This document shows, one piece after another, positions 10,509-21,981 of a stretch of 64,000 nt of DNA (positions are counted from its first letter, which is position 1; every line of letters begins with the position of its first letter). Where the stretch lies: positions 136,377,148 to 136,441,147 of the forward strand of contig NC_066580.1 in the NCBI RefSeq assembly GCF_024323335.1, read 5' to 3'. The position numbers and the translations under genes were made by a program. Under the pieces are notes generated by a model. The model saw only the letters and a program-made list of their open reading frames with translations. It was not told the origin of the DNA and searched no databases. Origin of the DNA: Lathyrus oleraceus. Lineage: Eukaryota > Streptophyta > Magnoliopsida > Fabales > Fabaceae.

Positions 10509-13303
10509 AACAAACAACTATATGATGGGTGGATATCCATGACCTGAAAAGTGATCTGCAAATCACTAGGTCCTATCTTGATTGGGAGTTCAACCTCGCC
10601 AATCACAGTCTTACGCGATCCACCAAAAGCTTTGACGACCACTCCACTCTGCCTCATGGGAGGCCCCTGGTATGAAAGTTTCGCCAGAGTGGATTTTGGC
10701 AACACATTCAACGATGATCTTCTGTCTACCAGCACGTTAGACAAGGCATCATCTTTGCAATTCATTGAAATGTGAAACGCCAAATTATGGTCCTTTCCCT
10801 CCTCGGGGAGATCAGCATCACATAAGCTTAGGTTGTTACTAGCAGTAATGTTTGCAACAATGCTATCAAACTGTTCTATGGTGACGTCATGATCTACGTA
10901 CGCCACGTCCAACACCCTCTATAAAGCTTCTCGGTGTGGCTCAAAGTTCATCAACAAAGACAGCACATATATCTTTGAAGGCATTTGTAGCAGCTGATCT
11001 ACAACATTATATTCACTCCTCTTGATGAGCCTTAGCATCTCATCACAGTCCTCTCTTAACATGCCATTCTGGCCAGCAGGGATAGGAGCTCTTGCAACAA
11101 CGGCAGGTCTGTCAACAGCAAGTGCCGGATTCGGACAAGAAGAAGAATTCCCCAAAGGACGGGTGGCACTATCAACAACATCATCCCTTCTGGTGTCAGC
11201 CTGGGGTTTCGGCGGCGCCGAGAATACACGACCACTACGGGTCAAACCACTGACATCAGCAATATTAGTAACAGAGGTGGAGGGCAGAGGAACCTCCCTC
11301 CCATCTTCTAATGCGACCGCATTATAACGATAGGGAACAACCTTGTCGGAAGAGTATGGCACAGGGCCAACTGGCTTAATTATGAGAGTAGGAGAGGCCT
11401 TCTGCTTGCTGCCATCATATCTGACAACAACAGGCTCAGGTATCCTGGATACAGGGGATATCACATTAACTTCATCATCATCACGATTTTAAAGTATCTC
11501 TATCACATCCTGATCCAGCATTTCTTGGATGTCTTTCCTGACTTGACGACATCCCCTCTCATTGACAGTGCAAACACGGCAGCTGTCGTGGTCATGCTCA
11601 TAATGATTGTATCCACATAACAGTTTGTGCATCTCGACCAGTGATTGTCTGATATGGCTGACATATCGGACCTTGTATTTTCCAGGGCAACCCTGAACCA
11701 TATTAACAGCAGATTTCCCATGCTCGGGCAATGGGTTCTTCTTCACATTAGGACCTACGTCCTCGAAAAACAAGATACCGCTTCTAACAAGGTCTTGAAC
11801 CTTGGTCTTGAGAGGGTAACAGTTCTCCACATCATGTCCAGGAGCACCGGAATGATAAACACAGTGAAGCTCGGGCTTATACCACCACTGAGGGTTGGTC
11901 GGTATAGCAAGTGGGTCACGTGGAGTAATCAACTTTCTTTCAATCAATGAAGGATATAATTCAGTGTAGGTCATTGGAATAGGATCAAAAGTGACCCTTT
12001 TCCTATCATAGCTAGTGTTGGTTTAATTGTTGTTTCGAGGCTGGTAGGCCTGCTGTTGCGGACGATGTTGTTGTTGTTGATACTGTTGATGTTGCTGTTG
12101 TTGGTTCTGATGTTGATAATGTTGATTCTCTTTAAAAGAAGGTGCTATATGAGCCACCTGGTGCTGGTTACTGGCTGGACGCACAATCTTCATCTTCATA
12201 GAGGGTCTTCGTTGTTTGACATGGGAGGACACAACATATGCCTCTCCATCTTTCTTCTTGGCAAACACCCCATAATGTTTGGCAGAAGAGCCTTCTTCTC
12301 TAGTCAGGCGCCCTTCCCTGATTCCTTCTTCTAGATGCATCCCCATGTTCACCATCTCGGTGAAGTCAGAAGGAGCGCTAGCAATCATCCGCTCGTAGTA
12401 GAAAGAGCTTAAAGTCTTGAGAAAGATCTTCGGCATCTCCTTCTCTTCCAGCGGGGGCACAATCTGTGTAGCCAATTCTCGCCACCTCTGGGCGTACTCC
12501 TTAAATGTTTCTTTCTCCTTTTAGGACATAGCCCTCAGTTGGTCCCTATCAGGAGCCATGTAAACGTTGTACTTGTACTGCTTGACAAAAGCTTCGCCAA
12601 GGTCGTTGAAGGAGCGGATGTTCACACTGTCCAGACCCATGTACCATCTCAATGTGCCACCGGACAAGTTGTCCTGGAAATAGTGGATCAGGAGTTGATC
12701 GTTGTCGGTCTGAGTCGACATCTTGCGTGCATACATCACAAGATGGCTGAGCGGGCAAGTGTTACCTTTGTACTTTTCAAAGTCAGGCACTTTGAATTTG
12801 ACAGGAATCTTGACATTAGGCACGAGACATAGCTCAACAGCAGATTTGCCAAAGAGGTCCTTCCCTCTGAGAGTTTTAAGTTCCTTGCGCAACTCAAGGA
12901 ATTGATCATTCATAGCGTCCATTTTCTCATACACGTCTGGGCCCTCAGATGGCTCAGAGTGGTAAATGGTATCATCTACTCTCGGTAAAGTATGCACGAC
13001 TGGAGGTGGCACAGCAAGGACTGGGCTAGATGCCGATAGAGAAGCAAAACTTGGGGCGGGACCCTCTAGAGCGAAATTCGCGGGCATCCCCCATGGAAAC
13101 CCGGTTGGCATAGCAGACGGCGCAAAGTGAGCACTGGAAGCAGGCATAGTAGAGGAAGCAACCTCTGAAATGACCGTCCTTTGGGGAGGAGTTGAAGGCG
13201 TTGGAGAAGATTGGCTTTGGGTGGCCAAGAAAGACTCCATCAGGGCAGTCAATCTTGCCACTTCCTCCTTGAGTTCTTTGTTCTCTTGCTCTAGGTGATC
13301 CAT
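10509..13303 (-). pseudogene. Ogre copy C gag-protease (truncated, four stops)
   Basis: Ogre gag-pro frame starting at the ATG at 13303 (MDHLEQEN..., a coiled-coil start). The frame has no frameshift but carries in-frame stops at 12521, 12023, 11489 and 10919. Seen features: retrotransposon gag domain (RWYMGLDSVNIRSFNDLGEAF region), Gln/His-rich tract near 12050-12120, a CxxH...HxxxxC zinc knuckle near 11850 and the protease start. The protease active-site Asp-Thr-Gly is DRR here, so it would be inactive. The last residues before the 10509 cut switch into foreign sequence. The stops correspond to CAA/CAG codons in copy A, pointing to C-to-T decay. Confidence 0.85.
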
Positions 13304-13623
13304 TAGCTTTGATGAGTTGGCTCTGGTATAGTACCGGTGCGTCAGCTTGTCTTCAAAATTAATGAAGAACACAGAGTTAGACCACTGAACAAGAAGCCTG
13401 GAACAAAACCTGCTTATGCACATGATGCATGCAATGCTTGTGAATATGATTTATTTTTTAATCAGAGGAACTTTAGAGTTCTATTTGCAAATATCTGGAA
13501 AATATTAATCATTTAGACATATATGGAAAAATCATATCAATAGTATCTGGAAAATTTTTTACACCAAAGAAGTATAGTCTTGGTAACCAAAATACAATAC
13601 AAGAGAGTAGGAAAATGAACATC

Positions 13624-15084
13624 CTAGGGACCATAGAAACAATCGTCCAAAGCTCTCGAGACCGGAAGATAAGCTGCACGAAGCCTCTTCACCTCTCTCT
13701 CATAGGCTGCCTCCATATTTGCCTTCTCCTTGGCGAGTCGATCGTACTTCCTCTTCCAAAACCTGGAAGACTGAGGAAGAAGAGAAGTAACCACATCATC
13801 AAGCTCGTCAATAACCTGATGCTCCAGAAACTCTATCAATGCATCCTTATCTCTAAGCTACTGAAGTGGCTCTTCTCGCTCACGAACCCAAGTGCGCGAA
13901 CGGTCTTCATCTCTCAACTCCTCTACTCCTTGGTTAGGGAGGGTTGAAGGCCCAACCATAACCATAGGTGTAGGTCTCGGGTGGTCATACGGCATGCGGT
14001 ACTCAGAAGCTCTCCTCCTAACCCACGAGGTATAGGGTTCCAAAGCAATACAATTCTTCGGACCAAGCTCTTTCCTTCCCTTCCTATGAATCTTGCGCCA
14101 AGCGTGGACCATCCTGCCCTTCAAGTTTTGGGGATCTTTACCCTCTTGAAAGAACACACCTTCTAACAAAACGTTATTAGGTTTGTCCTTTAAGGGGAAC
14201 CCAAGCTGACGACGTGCCAAAACAGGGTTGTAGTTAATCCCACCACATGTACCAAGAAGAGGCACATTGGAGAATTCACCACAAAAGTCAATAATCTGCA
14301 CACCATCATATACACGGTTATACCAAAAGATATCATCATTAGTGAGAGACATAAGTCTCGTGGACCACCGTAGACATCCTTTTTTCTCCTTGAAGGCGAG
14401 CGTCTGTGGCAAGTGCGAAATAAACCACTTGTACAACAGAGGCAAACAACACACAATGGTACCACCACCCTTTGCATTCCTCATATGCAAAGAGAAATAA
14501 GTGTCACCCAACAGAGTCGGAACGGAATTAAGAGTAGAGAAAATCCTAATAGCATTCACATCCACAAAGTTGTCAATGTTGGGGAATAACACTAGCCCAT
14601 AGATGAGAAGTACAAATATGGCCTCAAAGACGTCCTCACTCATGGCCTTCCCATACATAGTAGCTTGAGCAATGAGGAAATCAGATGGGAGACCTCGAAT
14701 TCCACCTTTGGTAGTCATATGAGCACCAACAATAGATTCATCTATATGCAACAGATCAGCAATCTCTTGGGAAAAAGGAACTCTCTCCAAGCCACTGAAC
14801 GGCAACTGCTCTAGAATAGGTATACCCACAAGATAGGCATACTCCTCAAGCGTAGGCAAAAGCTGCAAATCCGGAAATGTGAAGCAACGGTACAAGGGAT
14901 CATAGAACTGCACCAACACACTCATCAGACCTTCATCCACCTGAGTAGCAAGAATAGACATAAGCTTCCTATGACGAGCCTTGAACTCCAAGGGGTCTAA
15001 TACATAGGATGTCAAACTCCTTAACTCTTTCAGGTCGGGTTGTCTGAAACTGTACTTCTTCGTATTCCTTCTTTGCTTATCCAT
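13624..15084 (-). pseudogene. Ogre copy C ORF1 (in-frame stop)
   Basis: ORF1 of Ogre, a protein of unknown function encoded upstream of gag. It starts at ATG 15084 (MDKQRRNTKKYSF...). The frame is broken by a TAG at 13858-13860, where copy A has a glutamine codon, and then continues to about 13624 with the conserved C-terminal EFLEH...WKRKYDRLAKEKA region, which looks coiled-coil. Copy B carries the same TAG at the same place. The central block (SLHMRN...CCLPLLYKWFISHLP) recalls plant-mobile-domain/DUF7745-type proteins, but I cannot confirm this. Confidence 0.8.
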
Positions 15085-15983
15085 GTCTGAAAATTTGCAA
15101 ATAGACCTCTTAAGTTCCTTGAAAATTTTCTCATTATTGATGATATGGATGTGTATGGATGCATGAATGCATGGATGCAACAATCACACTCAAGGATCAA
15201 GAAAAGCACACCACACAAAGGTCACGGGATGGATCAAGTTATCCTTAATATCAATCATCCATTTTGGTGGATTATGGTTTACACCTTATCAACACCCAAG
15301 TTCCATTGATATTAAGGATATACAAGAACGGATCAACCATGAATCAAGGGTTTGTTGCAAGTCACGAGCATGGAGTCTCGGTTAAGAACCACCCAAAGGG
15401 AGTGTACTATGGTTAAACCTGACAATCATGTTCTACAAGAGGTTCCCATAGTCATCATCCCATCTTTCGGATATTATCAGATAAACGACTACTCGTATTA
15501 CAAAAATATTCTCAAGAGAGACTCTTATGAGTGTAGTATCGCGTAACAATCGTATCAAATCTTACACTTGAATGACCTTCGCACTACGTCCTAAAAATAG
15601 GCCAAGATGGGCTTGGTAAACTAAGGTCCTTGGCTTCTAAGGCATATATTGGAAAGAGTAATGCCTAACCACAACTACTCGTGTGACATTATTGATCCCA
15701 ACATAACCTCCACCAAGTGAATGGGCTTGCAAGTCAACTTGCTAAGGAATAACTCCACACAAGTCAAAAAGACTATGCCATTCTCCTATCATAAGTGCAC
15801 TCGAGTTCGGGTATACAACTCATCTCACAAGAGACCACCAAGCACACAAGCAATTAATATATCAAGCAATTCATACATTACAAACAATACAATCATCCCA
15901 AATTTGCACAAAAATATGTCACAAATAATATAAACATACAATACCACAAAGGTAAAAAGTAGGCAACACCCACTAGGCAAATA
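15085..15983 (-). other. Leader (5' UTR) of Ogre copy C
   Basis: Noncoding region between PBS and ORF1. It contains a perfect 16-bp inverted repeat, TATCCTTAATATCAAT at 15240-15255 and its complement at 15305-15320. The 49-bp loop includes the uninterrupted CTTAT site (15287-15291) that is occupied by Ogre A in copy B. The rest matches 61137-61830 closely. Confidence 0.75.
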
Positions 15984-16001
15984 TCCCAAGCAGAGTCGCC
16001 A
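15984..16001 (-). other. Primer-binding site of Ogre copy C (Arg-tRNA type)
   Basis: The minus strand reads TGGCGACTCTGCTTGGGA six bases after the LTR end. It differs by one base from the PBS of copies A and B (TGGCGACTCTGCTGGGGA). Ogre elements are known to use an arginine tRNA primer. Confidence 0.8.
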
Positions 16002-17169
16002 CTTTTCTGTAGCGGGGTATTCGTTACCTTTAGATTTATTGGCTAAATCAAAAGTAAATTATACAATTCGAGTCGCCACCGCACTTCTATTTATCCAAAG
16101 GAAAGGTTAGAAAGCGAACAAAAACCGAGAAGTTTTATCAAGTCAAAAACTAATAAAAATGTCATAGATCTGGGTAAGGGGGTTGGTTATGCAATGGGAA
16201 GGTTTTAAGCACCCAAAACATCCTTAGTACTCTAAGGGAGCCCTTTTTACAAATGTTGTAAGGTAGGTTGGTATTTGTGAAAAATATTTGTGCAAACATG
16301 ATTGGGGAGATGAGAAAAGAATATACAAGTTATTTACAATTTTGTGTTTGAATGGATGAACCCATTGCCTACGTACCATCTTAAAAAGGTAGGATCAAAA
16401 CCTCGTAGTTCGGGGTAAAAATCTCAAAAGAAGTTGGTGAATTGATTGGCCAAAATCCTTAAGGTCTTTTGTTATAAAAGGGAGAAAACTCAACCTAAAA
16501 CCACAAATCCACCACGTGAGGAGAGCTTCAACATGCTAGTGAGGGGTTAACCCTATAATAAGCATGGAAGACTTATAGTCCATAACTAAGGATATAGGTG
16601 AGCATTATATAAACCTCTAGGATAACTCAAACCTAATAGCTAATGTTTATGAAAAGCTTTAACACAAATGGTCATTGGAACCACAAAAACAATTGAGTGA
16701 GTTGTATTTACAAATGAAAAGTATTCACAAAATAAGGTTTCAATGTCATCTTCAAGATTAAGCATTCTAAAGGCATGAGGCCTAGTTGCTCTTAGACCAT
16801 TTTAGCACTCTAAAGGCATGAGGCCTAGTTGCTATTCAAACTCCATTAGCATAGGTAAGGTCCTAAATCTAAGTCCTTTCTCCATTTGCATAGGGTTCAC
16901 ACAATCAAAACAAAACAAACACAATAGAATATTGTTAGATGCCCAAAAGTGCTTATTTGAGCTATCATATGTGGGCATCTTTCACTCTTTTTCCTTGCTA
17001 AAATTGTCAAAACCACATTTGTTTTACATGGAATGCATTACATTGATAAACAAGCTTGGTGCCTTTGATTTGTGTGTTATTGTGCAGGAAAAAGGCATGA
17101 ACTAATTGAAAATAAAGACACAAGAAAATTGGCAAAGGAACCAAAGAATACAAGCATTTCATCAGCCTG

Positions 17170-17539
17170 CTCGCTAGGCGAGGCTGTGGCGAAGCACTGC
17201 TTCGCTAGGCGAGCTCCAGGCGAAAAGCTCCAGTAAATTGTCAAATTAATTCGCCAGGCGAGCTGAAGGCGAAGGTGGTAGCGAGTTCGTTCTGTTTTGG
17301 TGAAAAGCGCAGCCAGCACTCACTCGCTAGGCGAAGCTCTAGCGAGTCCCCGGCGAGCATTCCAGTAGCAAAACCTCTCAACCTCGCTGGGGCGAAGGTT
17401 GAAGCGTGTCCTTCGCTAGGCGAAGGTATGTTCGCTAGGCGAACATGACAGTTCAGCAGACCATGTTTCTCTGGGCGCAGGTGCCTTATGTGCCCATATT
17501 AGACCCTCGCTAGGCGAGCCATTCTGCTCGCCTAGCGAG
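17170..17539 (+). repeat. CGCTAGGCGA palindromic motif cluster
   Basis: At least seven copies of the near-palindrome (C/T)TCGCTAGGCGA(G/A) occur here (for example 17170-17182, about 17200, 17325, 17411, 17428, 17506-17518, 17527-17539). The last two form a perfect 13-bp inverted repeat with an 8-bp loop. The cluster is GC-rich in an AT-rich region and lies just upstream of a TATA box. Confidence 0.8.
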
Positions 17540-17560
17540 CATGACAGCCCAGCTGTGGTC

Positions 17561-17568
17561 TATAAGTA
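17561..17568 (+). promoter_or_regulatory. TATA box of the inserted solo LTR
   Basis: TATAAGTA lies 21 bp downstream of the last CGCTAGGCGA palindrome. It is a plausible promoter of the inserted LTR, on the opposite strand to the Ogre host. Confidence 0.5.
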
Positions 17569-18930
17569 GCAGGTGCCACTTTTGAGCACCATACCTTAGT
17601 TTTACCTCATTTTTCCACTTTTGTACTTTTGTTAGATATTTTTACAGCATTGTTCTTGGGAGCTTTTATGCCCTAATTTTCATTTCTCTTCATCTTAGAA
17701 CCATCTTCTACAAAAAGAAGGTGGATTCCCATCCAACTTCGATTATCCGACTTGGATGTTGATCAACCTTCTTTCCTTACTTGCCGACCAAGCTACCATG
17801 AAAATGAGTAGCTAAGTCATCCATTTGTCAAGGTTAGATGTAGGTGATTACTAGCTTTGTGTGTAAATGTAAGGATCCTCATATGTAAACTCTTTAATGG
17901 TAAATATATGATGAAAACTTTGTTTCTATTTAAAACTCTTTGTGTTGGTTTATGATCGAGAGATGTTTACCGACTCTTGACCTAGGTTTTCATCCAAACT
18001 TGTTTGTTAGCTAGAGATAGTAATGAATGATTTTGTTCACCATAAGGTTGAACCAAAAAGTTGTCATTTTGATAGGTTGTGTTCGAGAGAAACAATGGAT
18101 CAAAATGGCAAAACTCACAATGTGTGTTCGAGAGAAACATATTGAGAGGACTTTGTGAAATTATTTATCATCTAAAGGAGTTTATAAGATTGTTGACCGA
18201 GCAAATACATGCAAAGTGATCATTGAAACCTAACTTTGACAATATTTCTCATTTAATCAAACCATAACTTTTACCGTAATTTATTACTTTTTATGCAAGA
18301 TAACTTGATTAAAACCAAAACCCTATTGTTACATTGAGCTAAGATTAATACAACCATCGAACGGCGGTGATATCTTACAATCCCTGTGGATACGATAACA
18401 AAAACCCGACACGAAATATACTTTCAACAAATATACACAATAATGTGCTCAAGTGAGCAAAAGGCAAATTGCATTAACATAAACATGAGCTCAAGTGAGA
18501 AAAGGGCAAAGGCAAATGAATTGATGTGCAAGAAATTAAATTGCAAGAATTAAATGCTTGAATTAAAAGTTAGTAATTAGTAGTTAGTGTTAGTGTTCCA
18601 TAAGGCAATTTAGCGCTATGTTAAGAAATCGTAAGTGGACTAATGTAGTAGTCACACCTATCTGAGGCCGGTTAATAAAACTATAGGCAATAAACACAAG
18701 TTAGAGACCATGACTAGTAAGCCAAGCTCCTACAACTTGCCATGCCAAAAGAAAAGAAGGATGATCTTGTATGGATTTAGGTTTTTTGCTTGACCAAGAA
18801 GCAACCTATCGTTAATGCAAAGCAATTCACTTGATCTTTGATCAAGATGAATTTGATTTGAATCAAGGAAGGTTAAGCCCCTCATATGTCAAGGCTAACC
18901 ACCAATCTTTAACTCATTGATCAAAAAAGA

Positions 18931-18958
18931 AAAAGAAAAAGAAGAAGAAGAAGAAGAA
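18931..18958 (+). repeat. A/GAA-rich microsatellite in the shared Ogre LTR
   Basis: An A-rich tract passing into (GAA)n. The equivalent tract in the 5' LTR of copy B (63657-63694) has more GAA units. Confidence 0.8.
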
Positions 18959-19895
18959 ATGGAATGTACATAATTGCAATTTAAATGACATAACCAACAC
19001 ACATTGATCAAACATGAATGGAATCAGTATCAATCAATGGTAAACAGAAGTGAGATGAAGCTTAGAAGTCAAGAAACAATAAAAATATTTTTGGTATTTT
19101 TTGGAATTAAAATAATACTTGAATTAAAATAAACAAAATAAAGGTCAAACTTCAAATCCATTTCAAATCAACTTGGAAAAGTCCAAATGGATCATCCTAA
19201 GTTCAACATGGTCAAACAAGGTTTGACAAAAAATTTCATCATTTTTTGAAAACAGAAACTAATTTTAAACAATTAAAAATGAAAAGAAATAACATAATTG
19301 AACTAAAATCTCAAATAAATCTCAAATTAATTAAGAAATTGATGAGAATATTTTTCATAGATTCATCATCATTCAAAGATGTTAACAAAATATTTTTGGC
19401 ATTTTTGAATATTGGAAAGTATTTTAAATGAATTCAAAAATAACCAGAAAAGAGAAAATTCACAAAAAATATTAAATGGAATCATAAAAAATATTAAAAA
19501 TCATTTTTAGAAACTAGAATTAAAAAGGGAAATATTGCAATTGGCCCTATATTTCTTGGATTAAAAATGAAGAAGTTATGAATTTTTGAAATAAAAGGAA
19601 ATTAAATGAAATTCAGAAATTGCAAAAAAACAGGGAGCATCTGATCTTATCTCATTAATTGACGTGGCGTATCAAATGGTTGATAAGCGCGCGCATGATA
19701 GACCAAAGTCAAAAGAGAAACACACTAATTAAATGAAAGTCATAACATTCGAGGGACCAGATTAGATCAGAGTCAATAGATCCAATGGCCATGAACTCGT
19801 CCACCTGGGGACGGTGGTGGAAACCACCATCTTCTCCGGCGAGACTCACCGTTCCGGCCAAAACTTGCAGGTTTTCAAAACTTCATCAAAATGCA

Positions 19896-19897
<2 letters not shown>

Positions 19898-19983
<86 letters not shown>
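19898..19983. repeat. (AT)43 microsatellite
   Basis: An uninterrupted AT dinucleotide run of 86 bp inside the shared Ogre LTR. Translations rich in Ile-Tyr across it are artefacts. Confidence 0.98.
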
Positions 19984-19985
<2 letters not shown>

Positions 19986-20453
19986 TTAGAAAGCTAGGGT
20001 GATGTACATCACCCCTGTGCCATTGGTTTCCACTCAAGATCTCTATAGAGAGAGAAATATGAGATGGAAATTTATGGTGTTCATACTGAACTTGCTCAAT
20101 TCATGAAATTAAATGCACAGATCAATTGCCTCTCACATGAGGACTTCAGAGGTACCAACAAACACAAGAAATGATCAGTATTCAAGGAGTTTCGAATCAA
20201 AAAAGTTTGAACAACAACCTTTGAAGTGCAGCTTTACAAGACTTGATCCACTCCAATTCTTTGATGCAGTGTGTTCTTGAGGTAACAAAGAAGCTAGGCT
20301 AAGGAATTAAAGTTCCGAGATCAACCAATGAAGTTGAAATCTAAGCTTGAAAATTTGAGAGAAAAATCAAAATTCCTTTGAGTGAAGGTTAGGGATTCAA
20401 TTGTGCAGCAGTTCAGGCGCCTTGAGGTTGGTTTTTGAAGAGGAATGGAGCTT

Positions 20454-20462
20454 CTATTTATA
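20454..20462 (-). promoter_or_regulatory. TATA box of the shared Ogre LTR
   Basis: The minus strand reads GGCTATAAATAGAAG, a strong plant TATA consensus, about 1.52 kb from the 5' end of the LTR. Transcription from here would drive the truncated copy C internal region. Confidence 0.6.
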
Positions 20463-21981
20463 GCCAAGCATGATGCAAGCAATGAAATACTCATATGCAT
20501 GTGAAATTTGGTCCTCCATGCATGGGCCTGTGCAGGCGCATGGGAGGCCCAAACTTGATTGGTTTTACATGTTGATGATGAAACAAATGGAATTGGACGT
20601 GTACATGGCAAGGCAATGTGGTGTGCAAGCAATTTAATCATGTTATGCATAATTGGAACCAAAACTTCTCCTCTTCGAAAATGCCTTTTGCCAAATTGAA
20701 ACATAGCCATGTGGGTAATGGTTGGAAAGGTCTTGACATGAGGAAAAAATGTTATGTTGAACAAAAATCCATTTGGAGTTGGGAAAATATTGAAAACTGA
20801 TCATGAAGTTCAAGGTGCAAAACATGTATATGGAAATTTTGCCAAAATAGACCAACTTCAAGCCCTTTTGTTTTAATGATTCAAGCCTCAAATGACAAAA
20901 CCTTGAACATCAAAGTTGTATATATTTTCAAGACAATCAATTTGGACTTAAAGTTTGCATCATTTGGATTTTTGATGAGATAGTTATGGGCACTTGAAGT
21001 TGGACTTTTTCACATTTCAATGACTTTGGTCCAAAGTGACCTATAATGTTTTGTATTATCACATGTATTTATTTTAGGATTATGAAATTTTGTTCAACAT
21101 AACAAATTCCGTAGACATCTTAAACTTTCCAATTCATTTTGTACCATCTCAAAATCATAAAAAATGAGTGAGTTAGGTCCTTGGTAAGTTGACCCAAAAT
21201 TAGGGTTTCAGTCAAAATGACCTATAATGTTTTGAAATGAATGATGATCTTCCAAGTTTCAAATGTATTTTTGATGAACATGAAAGTTGTTCATATGGTT
21301 GTTAAGAACATTGTTTCTCTTTAGGTCATCTTCATTTGACAAAAACATCAAAAGTTAGGTCTCAGTGGATTTTAAAATAGTTAGATGATTTGACTGATCA
21401 ACTTCTCAAAGCCAAACTTCAAATCTTGATGAATTAATGATTGAGGACACTCACATAAGCTCAAATATGCATGAAATGATGAATGAAAGAACTTACCTTG
21501 ATTGTATTTGATCATGAGTTGAGGTTGCTTCATGAGCAAGGCACAGTCAATGCATAGTTGAATTAGGGTTTCCTTGGGAAACAATCCTCAAGCCCTTTGG
21601 TTTATCTTAATAAAATTGACAAATTGATATACTTGGAAGGCATATATGATTATTGAGAGCTTTGTTAACCATTGTCATGCTTGCTTTCAACTTCATCTGG
21701 CCACGTCAATGAGCATAGGGACCTCCTAGGAGCCTTGGATCACATGATTGCTCGAGCTTCAAAACAAACAAAGTTAGTGACATATTTTTGTGCTTTTGGT
21801 TAGTAAACAAAATAAGAAAAGCAATAATATACAATTCAAGCATGCTTGGTGGTCTCAAACCAACTCACACAAGTCCCAACCCAAGGGTTAAGGAGCCAAG
21901 ATGCTATGATCCTTGAGGCAAATGCAAAGTGCAATGATGTGATGCCATGAGGGATCTTAGGGTCAAAATTAGGGTCTTACA

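Larger units (their letters stand above)
10509..16007 (-). mobile_element. Ogre copy C: 5' half of internal region (truncated)
   Basis: Internal region of a Tat-lineage Ty3/gypsy Ogre element: PBS, leader, ORF1, gag and the start of protease. It is colinear with copy B (29912-34691 plus 61137-61854) and cut at about 10509 inside protease by the caulimovirid fragment. Its 5' end joins the LTR at 16008 directly, and the other side of that LTR is the 3' end of copy B. It shares with B a TAG in ORF1, a TAG in gag-pro and a glycine-to-arginine change in the protease DTG motif, and it has three more private stops in gag-pro. Confidence 0.85.
16933..18429 (+). mobile_element. Solo-LTR-like insertion in the Ogre LTR
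   Basis: A 1497-bp block bounded by TGTTAGAT...TTCAACA and flanked by the 5-bp duplication AATAT (16928-16932 and 18430-18434). The homologous 5' LTR of copy B has the empty site AATAT at about 63253-63262. No coding region is seen, so this is a solo LTR. A GC-rich U3-like part (17160-17545) with many CGCTAGGCGA motifs ends just upstream of a TATAAGTA box at 17561, so the sense is plus. The end region (ATCCCTGTGGATACGAT near 18380) resembles legume Athila/Cyclops-type LTRs; that family call is tentative. Confidence 0.8.
16008..21981 (-). repeat. Ogre LTR shared by copies B and C
   Basis: Plus-strand ends are TGTAGCGG...GTCTTACA, the same termini as the LTRs of copy A. On its left lie the PBS and leader of copy C; on its right lie the PPT and 3' UTR of copy B. 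It includes a 1497-bp inserted LTR-like sequence (16933-18429), a (GAA)n tract near 18937-18958, an (AT)43 microsatellite and a minus-strand TATA box at 20454-20462. Without the insertion it is about 4.47 kb. The many small ORFs in it show no recognisable protein. Confidence 0.85.

Noticed and set aside
15167..15933. Plus-strand ORFs in the Ogre leader as host genes
   Set aside because: They lie in the leader shared by three Ogre copies and have no recognisable product.
19785..20037. ORFs rich in Ile-Tyr
   Set aside because: They are translations of the (AT)43 microsatellite.
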